Below are positions 26,138-35,098 of a DNA stretch of 64,000 nt, piece by piece (positions within the stretch are counted from its first letter, which is position 1; every line of letters begins with the position of its first letter). This DNA comes from Fictibacillus marinisediminis (GTDB lineage Bacteria > Bacillota > Bacilli > Bacillales > Fictibacillaceae). The stretch spans positions 3,100,001-3,164,000 of the forward strand of contig NZ_JAIWJX010000002.1 in NCBI RefSeq assembly GCF_023149135.1, given 5' to 3'. The translations under genes and the position numbers were made by a program. Under the pieces are notes generated by a model, which was given only the letters and a program-made list of their open reading frames with translations, had not been told where the DNA came from and did no database searches.

Positions 26138-26324
26138 GAAAATGTTCATCGTTCTTCGGTAATATCAAATTGCTGGAAGAGCTTGTCATTTAATGGAATA
26201 GCGGGATGGATGGCTGGTATTTAAAATGCTTAGCAATTAACCCACTGTAAAGGAATTTGTGCAGCAAAAGCACAGATTGTTTTATAGTGGGTTTTTTTAT
26301 GTTTTCTAATAGGAGGAAAGTAAA
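26138..26324 (+). promoter_or_regulatory. Structured fdhF leader with internal terminator (candidate riboswitch/attenuator)
   Basis: A 7-bp long-range stem (AATTGCT 26168-26174 with AGCAATT 26232-26238) encloses 57 bases rich in G and U. It is followed at once by a terminator: ACCCACT 26240-26246 with AGTGGGT 26286-26292, containing an inner TGTGC/GCACA hairpin and ending in seven U. A terminator placed before the ribosome site (AGGAGG) of the gene implies control by premature termination. I could not match the domain to the Moco, THF, ZTP or other riboswitches I remember. Confidence 0.55.
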
Positions 26325-29282
26325 GTGGCAAACAAGATTAGGATTGAAATAAACGGGAATTTACAGGAGGCTGAGGAAGGGACCAGGGTACTGGATCATC
26401 TTCTGGCGCAGGGTGTAGAGCACCCGCACATCTGCTATTCGGAAACACTGGGGCCGATCCAGACGTGTGATACGTGCATGTGTGAAATCGATGGAAAGCT
26501 GATGAGAGCCTGCTCCACCGAAGTAAAGGAAGGCATGAATATCCTTACCTCCTCTCTTTCTGCAAAAACAGCCCAGAACGAGGCGATGGATCGAATTTTA
26601 GAGAATCACCTTCTCTACTGTACGGTTTGTGATAATAACAATGGAAACTGTAAGGTCCACAACACGGCAGAACTATTGGAGGTAGAGCATCAAACTCGCC
26701 CGTTCCGTGAGAAAGGCTATGAAGTGGATATGTCCCATCCCTTCTACCGCTATGACCCGAATCAATGCATCCTTTGTGGAAAATGTGTAGAAGTATGCCA
26801 GGATCTTCAGGTGAATGAAACACTGACGATTGACTGGGAAAGAAAGATGCCCAGGGTTATATGGGACAACGATAAATTAATCAATGAATCTTCCTGCGTC
26901 TCTTGCGGTCAATGTGCAACCGTCTGTCCGTGCAATGCCTTAATGGAAAAATCAATGCTTGGGGAAGCGGGTTTCATGACCGGAATCAAGCAGGACCTGC
27001 TCAATCCGATGGTCGACCTCATAAAAGAAGTGGAACCCGGATACAGCGGAATTTTTGCAGTTTCTGAAGTGGAAGCTGCCATGCGTGAAACCCGTACAAA
27101 AAAAACAAAGACTGTTTGTACCTTCTGCGGAGTCGGCTGTTCATTTGAAGTATGGACGAAAGGCCGCCAGATTTTAAAAATTGAACCTTCCGAAGATGCA
27201 CCAGTTAACAGTGTTTCTACCTGTATCAAAGGGAAATTCGGGTGGGATTTTGTGAACAGTGACCAGCGCCTCACTACACCGCTCATCCGCAAAGGCGATG
27301 AGTTTGTAACCGCAACATGGGAGGAGGCTCTTTCCCTTATCGGTGAAAAAATGAGCCATATAAAAAATACGTATGGAGGCAATGCGTTAGGTTTTGTCAG
27401 TTCATCCAAAACGACAAATGAAGATTCCTATCTTATGCAGAAACTGGCTAGGCAAGTATTTGAAACGAACAATGTGGATAACTGTTCACGTTATTGCCAA
27501 TCCCCTGCCACCGACGGTTTGCTTGCAACAGTCGGGTACGGAGGAGATTCCGGTACGATCAAAGATATTGCAAGCGCCGGACTTGTCATCATTATCGGGG
27601 CCAATCCTACAGAAGGACATCCTGTATTGGCCACACGTGTCAAACGGGCGAAGAAACTTTATGGACAAAAATTGATTGTTTCTGATCTTCGCAGACATGA
27701 AATGGCGGAGCGATCCGATCTTTACCTGCACCCGAAACAAGGTTCTGACCTCGTCTGGCTGGCGGCGGTAACCAAATACATCATCGATCAAGGCTGGCAT
27801 GATGAGGACTTTATCAGGGAAAGGGTTAACCAGTATGAGGACTACCTTCACATGCTAAAAAAATATTCGCTTGAATATGCAGAGGAAGTCACAGGACTTT
27901 CAAAAGAACAGATGATCAAAACGGCGGAAATGATTCATGAAGCAGACGGCACCTGTGTTCTTTGGGGAATGGGTGTTACTCAAAATATCGCCGGATCCCA
28001 CACGTCTGCTGCGATTGCAAACCTGCTGCTGGCTACTGGCAACTTCGGGCGCCCGGGTGCAGGAGCTTATCCGCTGCGTGGGCATAATAATGTACAAGGC
28101 TCCTGTGACATGGGAACTCTTCCTCAATGGCTTCCCGGCAACCAGAGACTGTCCGATGATGCTGCACGTGCAAAATTTGAAGAAGCATATGGAGTATCCA
28201 TCTCCCCTAAAGCAGGATTTACAAACATTGAAATGCTTCAGGAAGTGGAAAAAGGCAATTTAAAATCCATGTATTTGATGGGAGAAGACATGGCCTGGGT
28301 GGATTCCAATTCCAATCATGTCCATGACATGCTAGGCAAACTGGAATTCTTTGTCGTTCAGGATGTTTTCTTTACAAAAACGGCTCAATTTGCCGACGTT
28401 GTCCTTCCAGCTTCTCCATCACTTGAAAAGGATGGCACATTCACCAATACAGAACGCCGCGTTCAGCGTTTGTATCAGGCGCTTGAACCTATGGGAGAAT
28501 CCAAGCCGGACTGGTGGATCATCCAGCAGATCGCTAGGCAGATGGGAATGGACTGGAACTATTCACACCCTCGTGAAATTATGGATGAAATTGCACGCCT
28601 TGCCCCTATTTTTTCCGGAGTCAGCTATGACCGTCTAGAGGGATGGAACAGCCTTGTCTGGCCGGTGCAAAAAGATGGCAGTGATGAGCCGCTTCTTTAC
28701 ACTGAGCGCTTTAACTTCCCTGACAGCAAAGCACGCTTCTCCCTTGCTGAATACGTGCAGCCAGTGGATTATGAAAAGGAATTTGATCTGATCTTGAACA
28801 ACGGCCGTCTGCTTGAACATTTTCATGAAGGCAATATGACAAACAAGTCAAAAGGCATCCAGTACAAGCTTCCTGAAGTATTTGTTGAAGTTTCGCCTGA
28901 ACTCGCCAGTGAAAGAGGCCTTCAGGACGGCTCTTCTGTCCGCCTGATCTCACCGTACGGTTTTATAAAATTGCGCTGTATCGTCACAGACCGGGTCAAA
29001 GGAAATGAATTGTATGTACCGATGCATTCCGTAAGCCACGAAAATGCCATTAATATGCTGACCGGCAGTGTCGGTGACGTCCGGACCCAGACTCCTGCCT
29101 ATAAGCAGACAAAAGTACGAATGGAACTTATTCATGTTAAAGGCAGAACACCGCTTCCAATGTATAATCCGCGATATGCGGAACGGAATCCTCAGGCTGG
29201 TGTTCAGGTCGAACGCAAGTGGGCCCGAGAGGACTACGAGCCAATTGCCGATATTAATGTACCAGTGGGAGGCCGACGATAA
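26325..29282 (+). CDS. fdhF: Formate dehydrogenase alpha subunit, NAD-type (FdhF/YrhE-like)
   Basis: Cytoplasmic molybdenum (bis-MGD) enzyme oxidising formate to CO2, 985 residues. Domains in order: [2Fe-2S] ferredoxin (about 1-80, HICYSETLGPIQTC-DTC), the His-Cys segment CTVCDNNNGNCKVH, two [4Fe-4S] motifs (CILCGKCVEVC and CVSCGQCATVCPC), then the molybdopterin domain opened by CTFCGVGCSFEVW. The metal ligand that is selenocysteine in E. coli FdhH is Cys here (NVDNCSRYCQSP, about residue 390). The last 110 residues are the dinucleotide-binding domain. GTG start with AGGAGG at 9 bases. It overlaps the DUF1641 gene by one base; the two form a conserved Bacillus pair. Expression probably depends on the structured leader. 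Confidence 0.95.
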   Translation: MANKIRIEINGNLQEAEEGTRVLDHLLAQGVEHPHICYSETLGPIQTCDTCMCEIDGKLMRACSTEVKEGMNILTSSLSAKTAQNEAMDRILENHLLYCTVCDNNNGNCKVHNTAELLEVEHQTRPFREKGYEVDMSHPFYRYDPNQCILCGKCVEVCQDLQVNETLTIDWERKMPRVIWDNDKLINESSCVSCGQCATVCPCNALMEKSMLGEAGFMTGIKQDLLNPMVDLIKEVEPGYSGIFAVSEVEAAMRETRTKKTKTVCTFCGVGCSFEVWTKGRQILKIEPSEDAPVNSVSTCIKGKFGWDFVNSDQRLTTPLIRKGDEFVTATWEEALSLIGEKMSHIKNTYGGNALGFVSSSKTTNEDSYLMQKLARQVFETNNVDNCSRYCQSPATDGLLATVGYGGDSGTIKDIASAGLVIIIGANPTEGHPVLATRVKRAKKLYGQKLIVSDLRRHEMAERSDLYLHPKQGSDLVWLAAVTKYIIDQGWHDEDFIRERVNQYEDYLHMLKKYSLEYAEEVTGLSKEQMIKTAEMIHEADGTCVLWGMGVTQNIAGSHTSAAIANLLLATGNFGRPGAGAYPLRGHNNVQGSCDMGTLPQWLPGNQRLSDDAARAKFEEAYGVSISPKAGFTNIEMLQEVEKGNLKSMYLMGEDMAWVDSNSNHVHDMLGKLEFFVVQDVFFTKTAQFADVVLPASPSLEKDGTFTNTERRVQRLYQALEPMGESKPDWWIIQQIARQMGMDWNYSHPREIMDEIARLAPIFSGVSYDRLEGWNSLVWPVQKDGSDEPLLYTERFNFPDSKARFSLAEYVQPVDYEKEFDLILNNGRLLEHFHEGNMTNKSKGIQYKLPEVFVEVSPELASERGLQDGSSVRLISPYGFIKLRCIVTDRVKGNELYVPMHSVSHENAINMLTGSVGDVRTQTPAYKQTKVRMELIHVKGRTPLPMYNPRYAERNPQAGVQVERKWAREDYEPIADINVPVGGRR

Positions 29283-29761
29283 TGGCACAGCCTATTACAA
29301 AGATTGTTCATTCAACACGAACCGAAAAAGAAATGCAGGAGCAGCAAATTGAAACGATTGTAGAGGATCTTGCAAAGAGTGCAGATGGAATAAAGGAACT
29401 GATCAAGCTTTTTCAGCAGCTTCATGACAGCGGAATTTTAGGATCGGTGAATGGCCTTGTTGAAGCGAAGGAGAAGGTGGCGGGGATTGCGGTTGAACAG
29501 CTGCTCCGCCCCCAGATGACCAATGCCATTAATAATATGATGGCAGCGGCCGGTGTCTTGTCCGATACCAACCCTGAAATGACGAAGAAACTGATGAGCA
29601 GCCTTGGCAATGGAATTCAAAGAGCGGAAAAGGGACTTATCAGTAATGAAAAGGTAGGCATTTTCGATCTCATGAAAGCCCTAAAAGACCCTGACATTAA
29701 CAGGGCAATCGGATTCGGTATGAACCTGTTAAAAGGTGTCGGGGAAGGATTGAAGGAGTAG
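29282..29761 (+). CDS. DUF1641 protein, formate dehydrogenase partner (YrhD/YjgD-like)
   Basis: 159-residue, mostly helical cytoplasmic protein. The DUF1641 pattern appears in LIKLFQQLHDSGILGSVNGLVEAKEKV, and a Gly-rich end (RAIGFGMNLLKGVGEGL). In Bacillus this family is always encoded right behind an FdhF-type dehydrogenase and may be its small subunit; no cofactor motif is visible. Its ATG overlaps the fdhF stop codon (TAATG), so the two are translationally coupled, which supports a complex. Confidence 0.88.
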   Translation: MAQPITKIVHSTRTEKEMQEQQIETIVEDLAKSADGIKELIKLFQQLHDSGILGSVNGLVEAKEKVAGIAVEQLLRPQMTNAINNMMAAAGVLSDTNPEMTKKLMSSLGNGIQRAEKGLISNEKVGIFDLMKALKDPDINRAIGFGMNLLKGVGEGLKE

Positions 29762-29762
29762 G

Positions 29763-30203
29763 ATGGTCCGCATGCTAGAAATAATCTTACCGGAAAAGTG
29801 GAAAACCATCAGTAATGGTTTACAAAAATTATTAAATCTCTCCCTTGTTCTGCTTGGCGGTATGCTGGTATTTTTTCTTTTCAGAGAGCTTATCTATATT
29901 TTCATGGACGCCTGCACAGGGAATCACAATGTCCATGATATACTTGGTAAAGTACTTGTGTTTTTCTTATATTTCGCCTTTATTTCCATGATTGTGACCT
30001 ACTTTAGCGAAAGCCACCACTTCCCGCTTAGCTATCTTCTATACATTGGAATTACGGCGGGTGTCCGTTACATTATTGTCAACAACGCCAATCCATTAGG
30101 AAACTTTTGGCTTTCAATCGTCATCCTGCTGCTGGTTATCAGCTATATCATGCTGACGCCTAAAGGCAAACGATTAAAGGATACAAGGAGAAGGATACAA
30201 TGA
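29763..30203 (+). CDS. PsiE-family membrane protein
   Basis: 146 residues with four transmembrane helices (about 24-42, 65-82, 89-106 and 116-132), ending in a Lys/Arg tail. The PsiE family's helix spacing and segments such as FLFRELIYIF and ISMIVTYFSE are visible. In E. coli PsiE is induced by phosphate starvation but its role is unknown. One base behind the DUF1641 gene and overlapping the next by 4 bases, so it belongs to the formate dehydrogenase operon; it may anchor the enzyme or act in transport, which is conjecture. Confidence 0.8.
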   Translation: MVRMLEIILPEKWKTISNGLQKLLNLSLVLLGGMLVFFLFRELIYIFMDACTGNHNVHDILGKVLVFFLYFAFISMIVTYFSESHHFPLSYLLYIGITAGVRYIIVNNANPLGNFWLSIVILLLVISYIMLTPKGKRLKDTRRRIQ

Positions 30204-30562
30204 CCAAAAATATAGAGCATCAATTCAGTATGCTTGTCCGTGAAATACGCAAGGAATTCGTCGGCAACGGTCCAAAGGAAATCAGCACACGCTTTGTTGG
30301 TTCTTGGGCAGTCAGTGAGATGAAAGGAAACCTTACGAATATCGAAAAATTCATGATGGGTTCAAAAGAAGGCGAGAAAATGGTTCACGAAGCACGTACC
30401 GGTCTCGTGAAAAAAATTTATAGCGATCTCAGTGTGCGCAGAAAGTTTGAAGATCTTGCCGGTGCAGCCATCCTGCGTATTTTTTCTGATATCGATATTG
30501 AAGCTGATATTGCCATGACGATCTTTGTGTTTGACCGGCCCTTGATTTCTAAAGAAAAATAA
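30200..30562 (+). CDS. DUF2294 protein
   Basis: 120-residue soluble alpha/beta protein. DUF2294 hallmarks: REIRKEFVGNGPKEIS at the front, NLTNIEKFM in the middle, ARTGLVKKIYSDLSVRRKFED and a final hydrophobic strand (ADIAMTIFVFD). Members of unknown function recur beside formate dehydrogenases and transporters in Bacillaceae. It shares an ATGA overlap with the PsiE-like gene and ends at a strong terminator, closing the four-gene operon. Confidence 0.85.
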   Translation: MTKNIEHQFSMLVREIRKEFVGNGPKEISTRFVGSWAVSEMKGNLTNIEKFMMGSKEGEKMVHEARTGLVKKIYSDLSVRRKFEDLAGAAILRIFSDIDIEADIAMTIFVFDRPLISKEK

Positions 30563-30575
30563 TACTGGATATAAG

Positions 30576-30612
30576 AAAAACCCGGATCCTTTGGCAGATC
30601 CGGGTTTTTCTC
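30576..30612. terminator. Terminator of the fdhF operon (bidirectional)
   Basis: AAAAACCCGGATC/GATCCGGGTTTTT stem with an 8-base loop. It also serves the convergent aldo/keto reductase. Confidence 0.9.
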
Positions 30613-30627
30613 GGTTTACAAAAGGAT

Positions 30628-31635
30628 TTATCGTACAGCGCTGTTTACGGTTAAAATATCATCAATTCTTTGCAGCTCTTCATCACTGAAATCCAGATTG
30701 TCTAGTGCTGCAATATTTTCTTCAATTTGACTTACTCTGCTTGCACCTATTAAAGCAGAGGTTACCTTACCCCCGCGGAGTACCCATGCGAGTGCCATTT
30801 GTGGCAGGCTCTGTCCCCTGTCTGCAGCAATTTCATTGAGTCTGCGGACTCTTTCAACTACTTCTGGAGTGACTTCATTCTCTCCCAACGCTCCCGTCGA
30901 TTTTGCCGCACGTGAATCAGACGGCACACCGCTTATATATTTGTTCGTCAACAAGCCTTGGGCAAGCGGGCAAAACGCGATGGACCCTACCCCGTTTTCC
31001 TCTAAAACATCCTGAAGGCCGTCTTCGATCCAGCGGTTAAGCATGGAATAGCTCGGCTGGTGGATAACGAGCGGTGTTCCCAAATCATTCAAAATTTTAA
31101 TAGCTTCCATCGTTTGTTCCGGGCTGTAGCTGGAAATCCCCACGTAAAGGGCTTTCCCCTGGCGCACGATAGCATCCAGCGCTCCCATCGTTTCTTCAAG
31201 AGGAGTATTGGGATCCGGACGGTGAGAGTAGAAAATATCCACATAATCGAGCCCCATACGCTTCAGGCTCTGATCCAGGCTGGCAATCAAATACTTTTTG
31301 GATCCCCATTCCCCATATGGGCCTGGCCACATGTAATAACCGGCTTTGCTCGAGATGATCATTTCATCACGGTACGGAGCGAAATCAGTCTTTAACATCT
31401 TACCAAACACTTCTTCAGCAGAACCTGCAGGCGGTCCATAATTGTTAGCCAGGTCAAAATGGGTAATACCAAGATCAAACGCTCTTCTCAGCATCGCGCG
31501 GCCATTTTCAAAGCTGTCTACTCCGCCGAAGTTATGCCATAGTCCTAGAGAGATAGCCGGAAGGAGCAGCCCGGAGCGGCCGCTTCTGTTATATTTCATA
31601 GATTCATAACGATTATTTTCTGCTGTATACACCAT
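30628..31635 (-). CDS. Aldo/keto reductase, YghZ-like (L-glyceraldehyde 3-phosphate reductase group)
   Basis: NADPH-dependent TIM-barrel reductase, 335 residues. The start MKYNRSGRSGLLLPAISLG and LGLWHNFGG are the signature of the YghZ subgroup, which detoxifies L-glyceraldehyde 3-phosphate. Catalytic residues: Asp in HFDLANNYGPP, Tyr in the same motif, Lys in ISSKAGYYMWPG, His in YSHRPDPN. AGGAGGAG stands before the ATG. A near-match to a CcpA site (AAAACGCTTTCA, 31661-31672) is 25-35 bases upstream, hinting at catabolite control. Two tiny genes lie directly upstream on the same strand. Confidence 0.9.
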   Translation of the reverse strand: MVYTAENNRYESMKYNRSGRSGLLLPAISLGLWHNFGGVDSFENGRAMLRRAFDLGITHFDLANNYGPPAGSAEEVFGKMLKTDFAPYRDEMIISSKAGYYMWPGPYGEWGSKKYLIASLDQSLKRMGLDYVDIFYSHRPDPNTPLEETMGALDAIVRQGKALYVGISSYSPEQTMEAIKILNDLGTPLVIHQPSYSMLNRWIEDGLQDVLEENGVGSIAFCPLAQGLLTNKYISGVPSDSRAAKSTGALGENEVTPEVVERVRRLNEIAADRGQSLPQMALAWVLRGGKVTSALIGASRVSQIEENIAALDNLDFSDEELQRIDDILTVNSAVR

Positions 31636-31690
31636 CAATGATCTCCTCCTCTATTCTAGTAAAACGCTTTCACTCTCGATTAAAAATTTT

Positions 31691-31846
31691 TCATTTATTA
31701 CTTTTTTCTGGGTGAAAGAAACGAAGATCAATGGATCGTGCCATGGCCTCCGCGCCTTTTCTGCTTGGATGATGGTGATCTCCAGAATCAAATTCAGCTA
31801 AAAGTCTTTCTGGATCATCAGGATCCCTTCTCCCGACTCTCCTCAT
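31691..31846 (-). CDS. Small His/Asp-rich peptide (51 aa), candidate gene
   Basis: An open frame beginning MRRVGRRDPDDPERLLAEF and containing GDHHHPSRKGAEAMARS. It is charged and soluble. Its ATG overlaps the stop of the preceding small membrane peptide by 4 bases (ATGA), the arrangement of coupled genes, and its stop lies about 55 bases before the aldo/keto reductase. No independent ribosome site is clear. Not recognised; could be a real short gene or chance. Confidence 0.4.
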   Translation of the reverse strand: MRRVGRRDPDDPERLLAEFDSGDHHHPSRKGAEAMARSIDLRFFHPEKSNK

Positions 31847-31965
31847 TTTGTTTTGTCAGGCCTTTTTATCCCCTCTCTTTCAAGGTATTCTGTAAGATTC
31901 ATGATCACAAACCATACAAACATAGAATAGATGTCCAGAGCAAAAAAAACAAAGAATATGAACAT
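31843..31965 (-). CDS. Small single-helix membrane peptide (40 aa), candidate gene
   Basis: Opens MFIFFVFFALDIYSMFVWF, a single transmembrane helix, and ends in a charged tail EYLEREGIKRPDKTK. No strong ribosome site is seen upstream; the internal ATG at MNLTEY is an alternative. The clean helix-plus-charged-tail layout and the ATGA coupling to the next frame are the support. The rest of the gap (31636-31690, 31966-32033) holds nothing obvious. Confidence 0.35.
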   Translation of the reverse strand: MFIFFVFFALDIYSMFVWFVIMNLTEYLEREGIKRPDKTK

Positions 31966-32033
31966 TCGATGACGTTATTTCGATAGATTAACGGTTGTCC
32001 CTTCGAATTATCGTACCCAGGTGCCTTTTACAT

Positions 32034-32975
32034 TTACCTTTTTATAAATTTTTTATTTAACATAGCGTGAACTCCTTTTACCCCGTTAACCACTTGAGTA
32101 ATTCGCATATCCACTCCTAAACTTGCCAAAGTCAGTGCTTCTTTTCGTTTTAGCCCGTATTCACTCTGCATGATATCAAGCATGCCATCAAGCGCAATAA
32201 TCATAGCCTCATCGAGATCCTCATGAAAACCAAAGGAGATCCATTCTGTTTGCGTTTCAGCTCTGGGCATTTTCAGTTTCAAATCATCCCTTACAATAAA
32301 CGTTAGATCGACACGTTCCATTGGACATTCTAATGCCGATACGCCAACCTCTCCATCACCCTGGATGCCATGACCGTCTCCTACTGAAAACAAAGCGCCC
32401 TCTACAGAGATCGGCAAGTACAAAGTTGTCCCAGACACAAGCTCTTTGCAATCTATATTGCCTCCGCAAAAACGGGGAGGCGTTGTGGAATGGATTCCAT
32501 CTTCATTCGGCGGCATCCCCATAATCCCCATGAAAGGCTTCAGCGGAACTTCATGTCCAAATTGGCTCTTTCCTGTCATGTGAGTCGGATCTAACTCCCA
32601 GCTGAGAAGAAATTCCTCTCCCTCTGCCAGTCCCAGCCCCTTGTTGACACTATGAGGATATCCTCCCGCTGTGCTCCAGCCCCATTTTCCCGGAACAATA
32701 TCAATTATCTCAATTTCCAATGTCTTGCCCGGTAAGGCTTCATGGATATAAACAGGGCCGCAAAGAGCATGTCCCTGGTCCCTTGGCATCTCCCGAGGTT
32801 CGAACTTTTTCCTTTTTTCGGCGAGACTGACCAATGGTTCTAACCCCCAGCCCGCATCTAATGTTTGAAACCGGACAGATTCCCCTGAATGGATTTCAAG
32901 AATGGATTCATAATCCCTTGAAAAAGAACCATGCAAATTTTTTCTTGCAGGAAAGATGGTATGTACATTTTTCAC
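32034..32975 (-). CDS. Acetamidase/formamidase family protein
   Basis: About 313 residues. Cytoplasmic amidase releasing ammonia from formamide or acetamide. Family motifs: VRFQTLDAGWGLEPLV, CGPVYIHEALPGKTLEIEI, GFHEDLDEAM and VGDGHGIQGDGEVG, the last with the conserved Asp-His-Gln-Gly-Glu cluster. I use the GTG before KNVHTIFPARK, with AAGGAG 11 bases upstream; a longer frame upstream is unlikely because it crosses the pot promoter region. It is divergent from the polyamine importer. Formate released from formamide could feed the formate dehydrogenase 3 kb away, which is speculation. Confidence 0.87.
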   Translation of the reverse strand: MKNVHTIFPARKNLHGSFSRDYESILEIHSGESVRFQTLDAGWGLEPLVSLAEKRKKFEPREMPRDQGHALCGPVYIHEALPGKTLEIEIIDIVPGKWGWSTAGGYPHSVNKGLGLAEGEEFLLSWELDPTHMTGKSQFGHEVPLKPFMGIMGMPPNEDGIHSTTPPRFCGGNIDCKELVSGTTLYLPISVEGALFSVGDGHGIQGDGEVGVSALECPMERVDLTFIVRDDLKLKMPRAETQTEWISFGFHEDLDEAMIIALDGMLDIMQSEYGLKRKEALTLASLGVDMRITQVVNGVKGVHAMLNKKFIKR

Positions 32976-33197
32976 TCCTATGTCATCTCCTTGGTCTGCT
33001 ATTATTTGGAATAACCCGATACTTTCATTATACTTTTTATGAAACGTTATGAGCCATAAACTTTCAAGGAGTTTCATTTGCATTTTTTGTATTAAAAACC
33101 ACAAAGTTTTCATGTATAATTGTTCAGAATTAAAAAGTAGAGAATGGCAGAATATTGTCAATTTATATAGAAAAAAAGAAGCAGATGAGGGGTTGCG

Positions 33198-34304
33198 ATG
33201 ACGAACGAAATTATTCAATTTAAAAATGTTACGAAGCAATATGACGATGATCCTGCTGTGCTGGACCATGTCAGTTTTGAGATTGAACGAGGAAAATTTT
33301 ATACACTGCTAGGTCCTTCCGGCTGCGGTAAAACGACCATTCTTCGCTTGATCGCTGGTTTTACTGAAGCTTCGGAAGGTGAAATTTACTTTAACGGTAA
33401 GAAGATCAATGATGTGCCAGCCAACAAACGCCAGGTGAACACGGTCTTTCAGGATTACGCCCTATTCCCGCATTTGAATGTATTTGAAAATGTGGCGTTT
33501 GGACTGCGTATTAAAAAGTTGAAGAACAACGAGATCCAGAAGAAAGTGAAAGAAGCGCTCAGCTTTGTAAACTTGGAAGGCTATGAAACTCGTGAGATCC
33601 GTGAAATGTCAGGCGGCCAGCGCCAGCGTGTGGCCATTGCAAGGGCCATCGTCAACGAGCCTGAAGTGATCCTGCTGGATGAGCCGCTGTCGGCCCTTGA
33701 TTTGAAACTGAGGACAGAAATGCAGTATGAACTGCGTGAGCTGCAGCGCCGATTGGGCATTACTTTTATCTTTGTTACCCATGACCAGGAAGAAGCTCTT
33801 GCGATGTCTGATGAAATTTTTGTTTTAAACCAAGGAAAGATTCAACAGAGCGGTACACCGATTGATATTTATGATGAGCCGATCAACCGGTTTGTTGCTG
33901 ATTTTATCGGTGAGTCCAATATTGTTGAAGGCAAAATGATCAAAGATTATCTTGTTGAGTTTGTTGGAGGACAGTTTGAATGCGTCGATAGAGGACTCAA
34001 TCCGAATGAACCAGTAGAGATTGTCATTCGTCCGGAAGATTTGGAAATTACAACACTTGAACGAGGAAAACTAAAAGTACGTGTAGATTCACAGCTGTTC
34101 CGCGGGGTTCACTATGAGATCAGCTGCTATGATAAAGACGGCAATGAATGGCTTGTCCATTCTACGAAAAAGGCAGATGCAGGAAACGAAATCGGATTAT
34201 ACTTCGATCCGGAAGCCATCCATGTCATGCGGTTTGGGGAGTCAGAAGCAGATTTCGACCGGCGTCTTGAGGCTTATACTGCTGGAGATGCCCATGAACA
34301 ATAA
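33198..34304 (+). CDS. potA: Spermidine/putrescine ABC transporter ATPase PotA
   Basis: ATP-binding subunit that powers polyamine import at the inner face of the membrane, 368 residues. Walker [10 protein letters not shown] (about 38-46), Q-loop [11 protein letters not shown], signature [14 protein letters not shown] (about 136), Walker [17 protein letters not shown], and the switch His in [11 protein letters not shown]-terminal TOBE domain begins near residue 280. GAGGGG lies before the ATG. First gene of potABCD; its end overlaps potB by 11 bases. A TATAAT (33113-33118) upstream may be its -10, but no good -35 goes with it. Confidence 0.95.
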   Translation: MTNEIIQFKNVTKQYDDDPAVLDHVSFEIERGKFYTLLGPSGCGKTTILRLIAGFTEASEGEIYFNGKKINDVPANKRQVNTVFQDYALFPHLNVFENVAFGLRIKKLKNNEIQKKVKEALSFVNLEGYETREIREMSGGQRQRVAIARAIVNEPEVILLDEPLSALDLKLRTEMQYELRELQRRLGITFIFVTHDQEEALAMSDEIFVLNQGKIQQSGTPIDIYDEPINRFVADFIGESNIVEGKMIKDYLVEFVGGQFECVDRGLNPNEPVEIVIRPEDLEITTLERGKLKVRVDSQLFRGVHYEISCYDKDGNEWLVHSTKKADAGNEIGLYFDPEAIHVMRFGESEADFDRRLEAYTAGDAHEQ

Positions 34305-35097
34305 GATCACCCGAAATCTTTACCTTTTGCCTTATGCAATATGGATTGTTCTTTTCGTTATTGCACCGCTTCTTCTTGTCCTTTATTATTCGTTTTTTGA
34401 TATCGAGGGTCACTTTTCACTGGTGAATTACAAGAACTTTTTTACGCCGGTTTATTTGAAAATGACCTTCAGTTCGTTCTGGTATGCGTTCTTGATCACG
34501 CTTATTTCCTTTATCATCTCTTACCCGACGGCTTATTTGCTGACCAAAACGAAGCATAAGCAGCTATGGCTGTTATTGATCATCGTTCCTTCCTGGATCA
34601 ACCTGCTCTTGAAAGCCTATGCTTTCCTGGGCATCTTCGGGACAAAAGGAATCGCGAACAGCTTCTTGGAAGCCATAGGTGTCGGATCGAAACAGATCCT
34701 GTTCACTGATTTCAGTTTTATATTTGTATCGGTATATATATTCATACCGTTCATGATTTTGCCGATTTTTAACTCATTAAATGAAATGAATCCTATCCTT
34801 TTGGATGCTGCAAATGATTTGGGGGCATCCAAGTGGACAACGTTTCGCCGCGTCATCTTCCCTTTGACGATTGACGGCGTAAAGTCAGGCTGCCAGGTTG
34901 TATTTATCCCTGCGCTGTCTCTATTCATGCTCACACGCTTGATCGCAGGAAACCGCGTCATTACGCTTGGTACAGCGATTGAACAGCATTTTCTTGTCAC
35001 CCGTGACTGGGGCATGGGTTCGACAATTGCGGTTTTCTTAATTATTATCATGTTCCTGATCATGAGTGTGACAGGGAACAGGAAGCGAGGTGTATAA
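34294..35097 (+). CDS. potB: Polyamine ABC transporter permease PotB
   Basis: 267-residue membrane subunit with six helices. The EAA loop coupling it to PotA is [26 protein letters not shown] (about residues 165-190). I place the start at the ATG before NNKITRNLY, preceded by GGAG at 6 bases and lying inside the end of potA; the same frame is open much further upstream but only as the out-of-frame shadow of potA. Pairs with PotC to form the channel. Confidence 0.93.
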   Translation: MNNKITRNLYLLPYAIWIVLFVIAPLLLVLYYSFFDIEGHFSLVNYKNFFTPVYLKMTFSSFWYAFLITLISFIISYPTAYLLTKTKHKQLWLLLIIVPSWINLLLKAYAFLGIFGTKGIANSFLEAIGVGSKQILFTDFSFIFVSVYIFIPFMILPIFNSLNEMNPILLDAANDLGASKWTTFRRVIFPLTIDGVKSGCQVVFIPALSLFMLTRLIAGNRVITLGTAIEQHFLVTRDWGMGSTIAVFLIIIMFLIMSVTGNRKRGV

Positions 35098-35098
35098 G

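Noticed and set aside
26168..26238. Known Moco, THF or ZTP riboswitch in the fdhF leader
   Set aside because: Conserved sequence blocks of those classes that I remember are not found; left as an unassigned leader.
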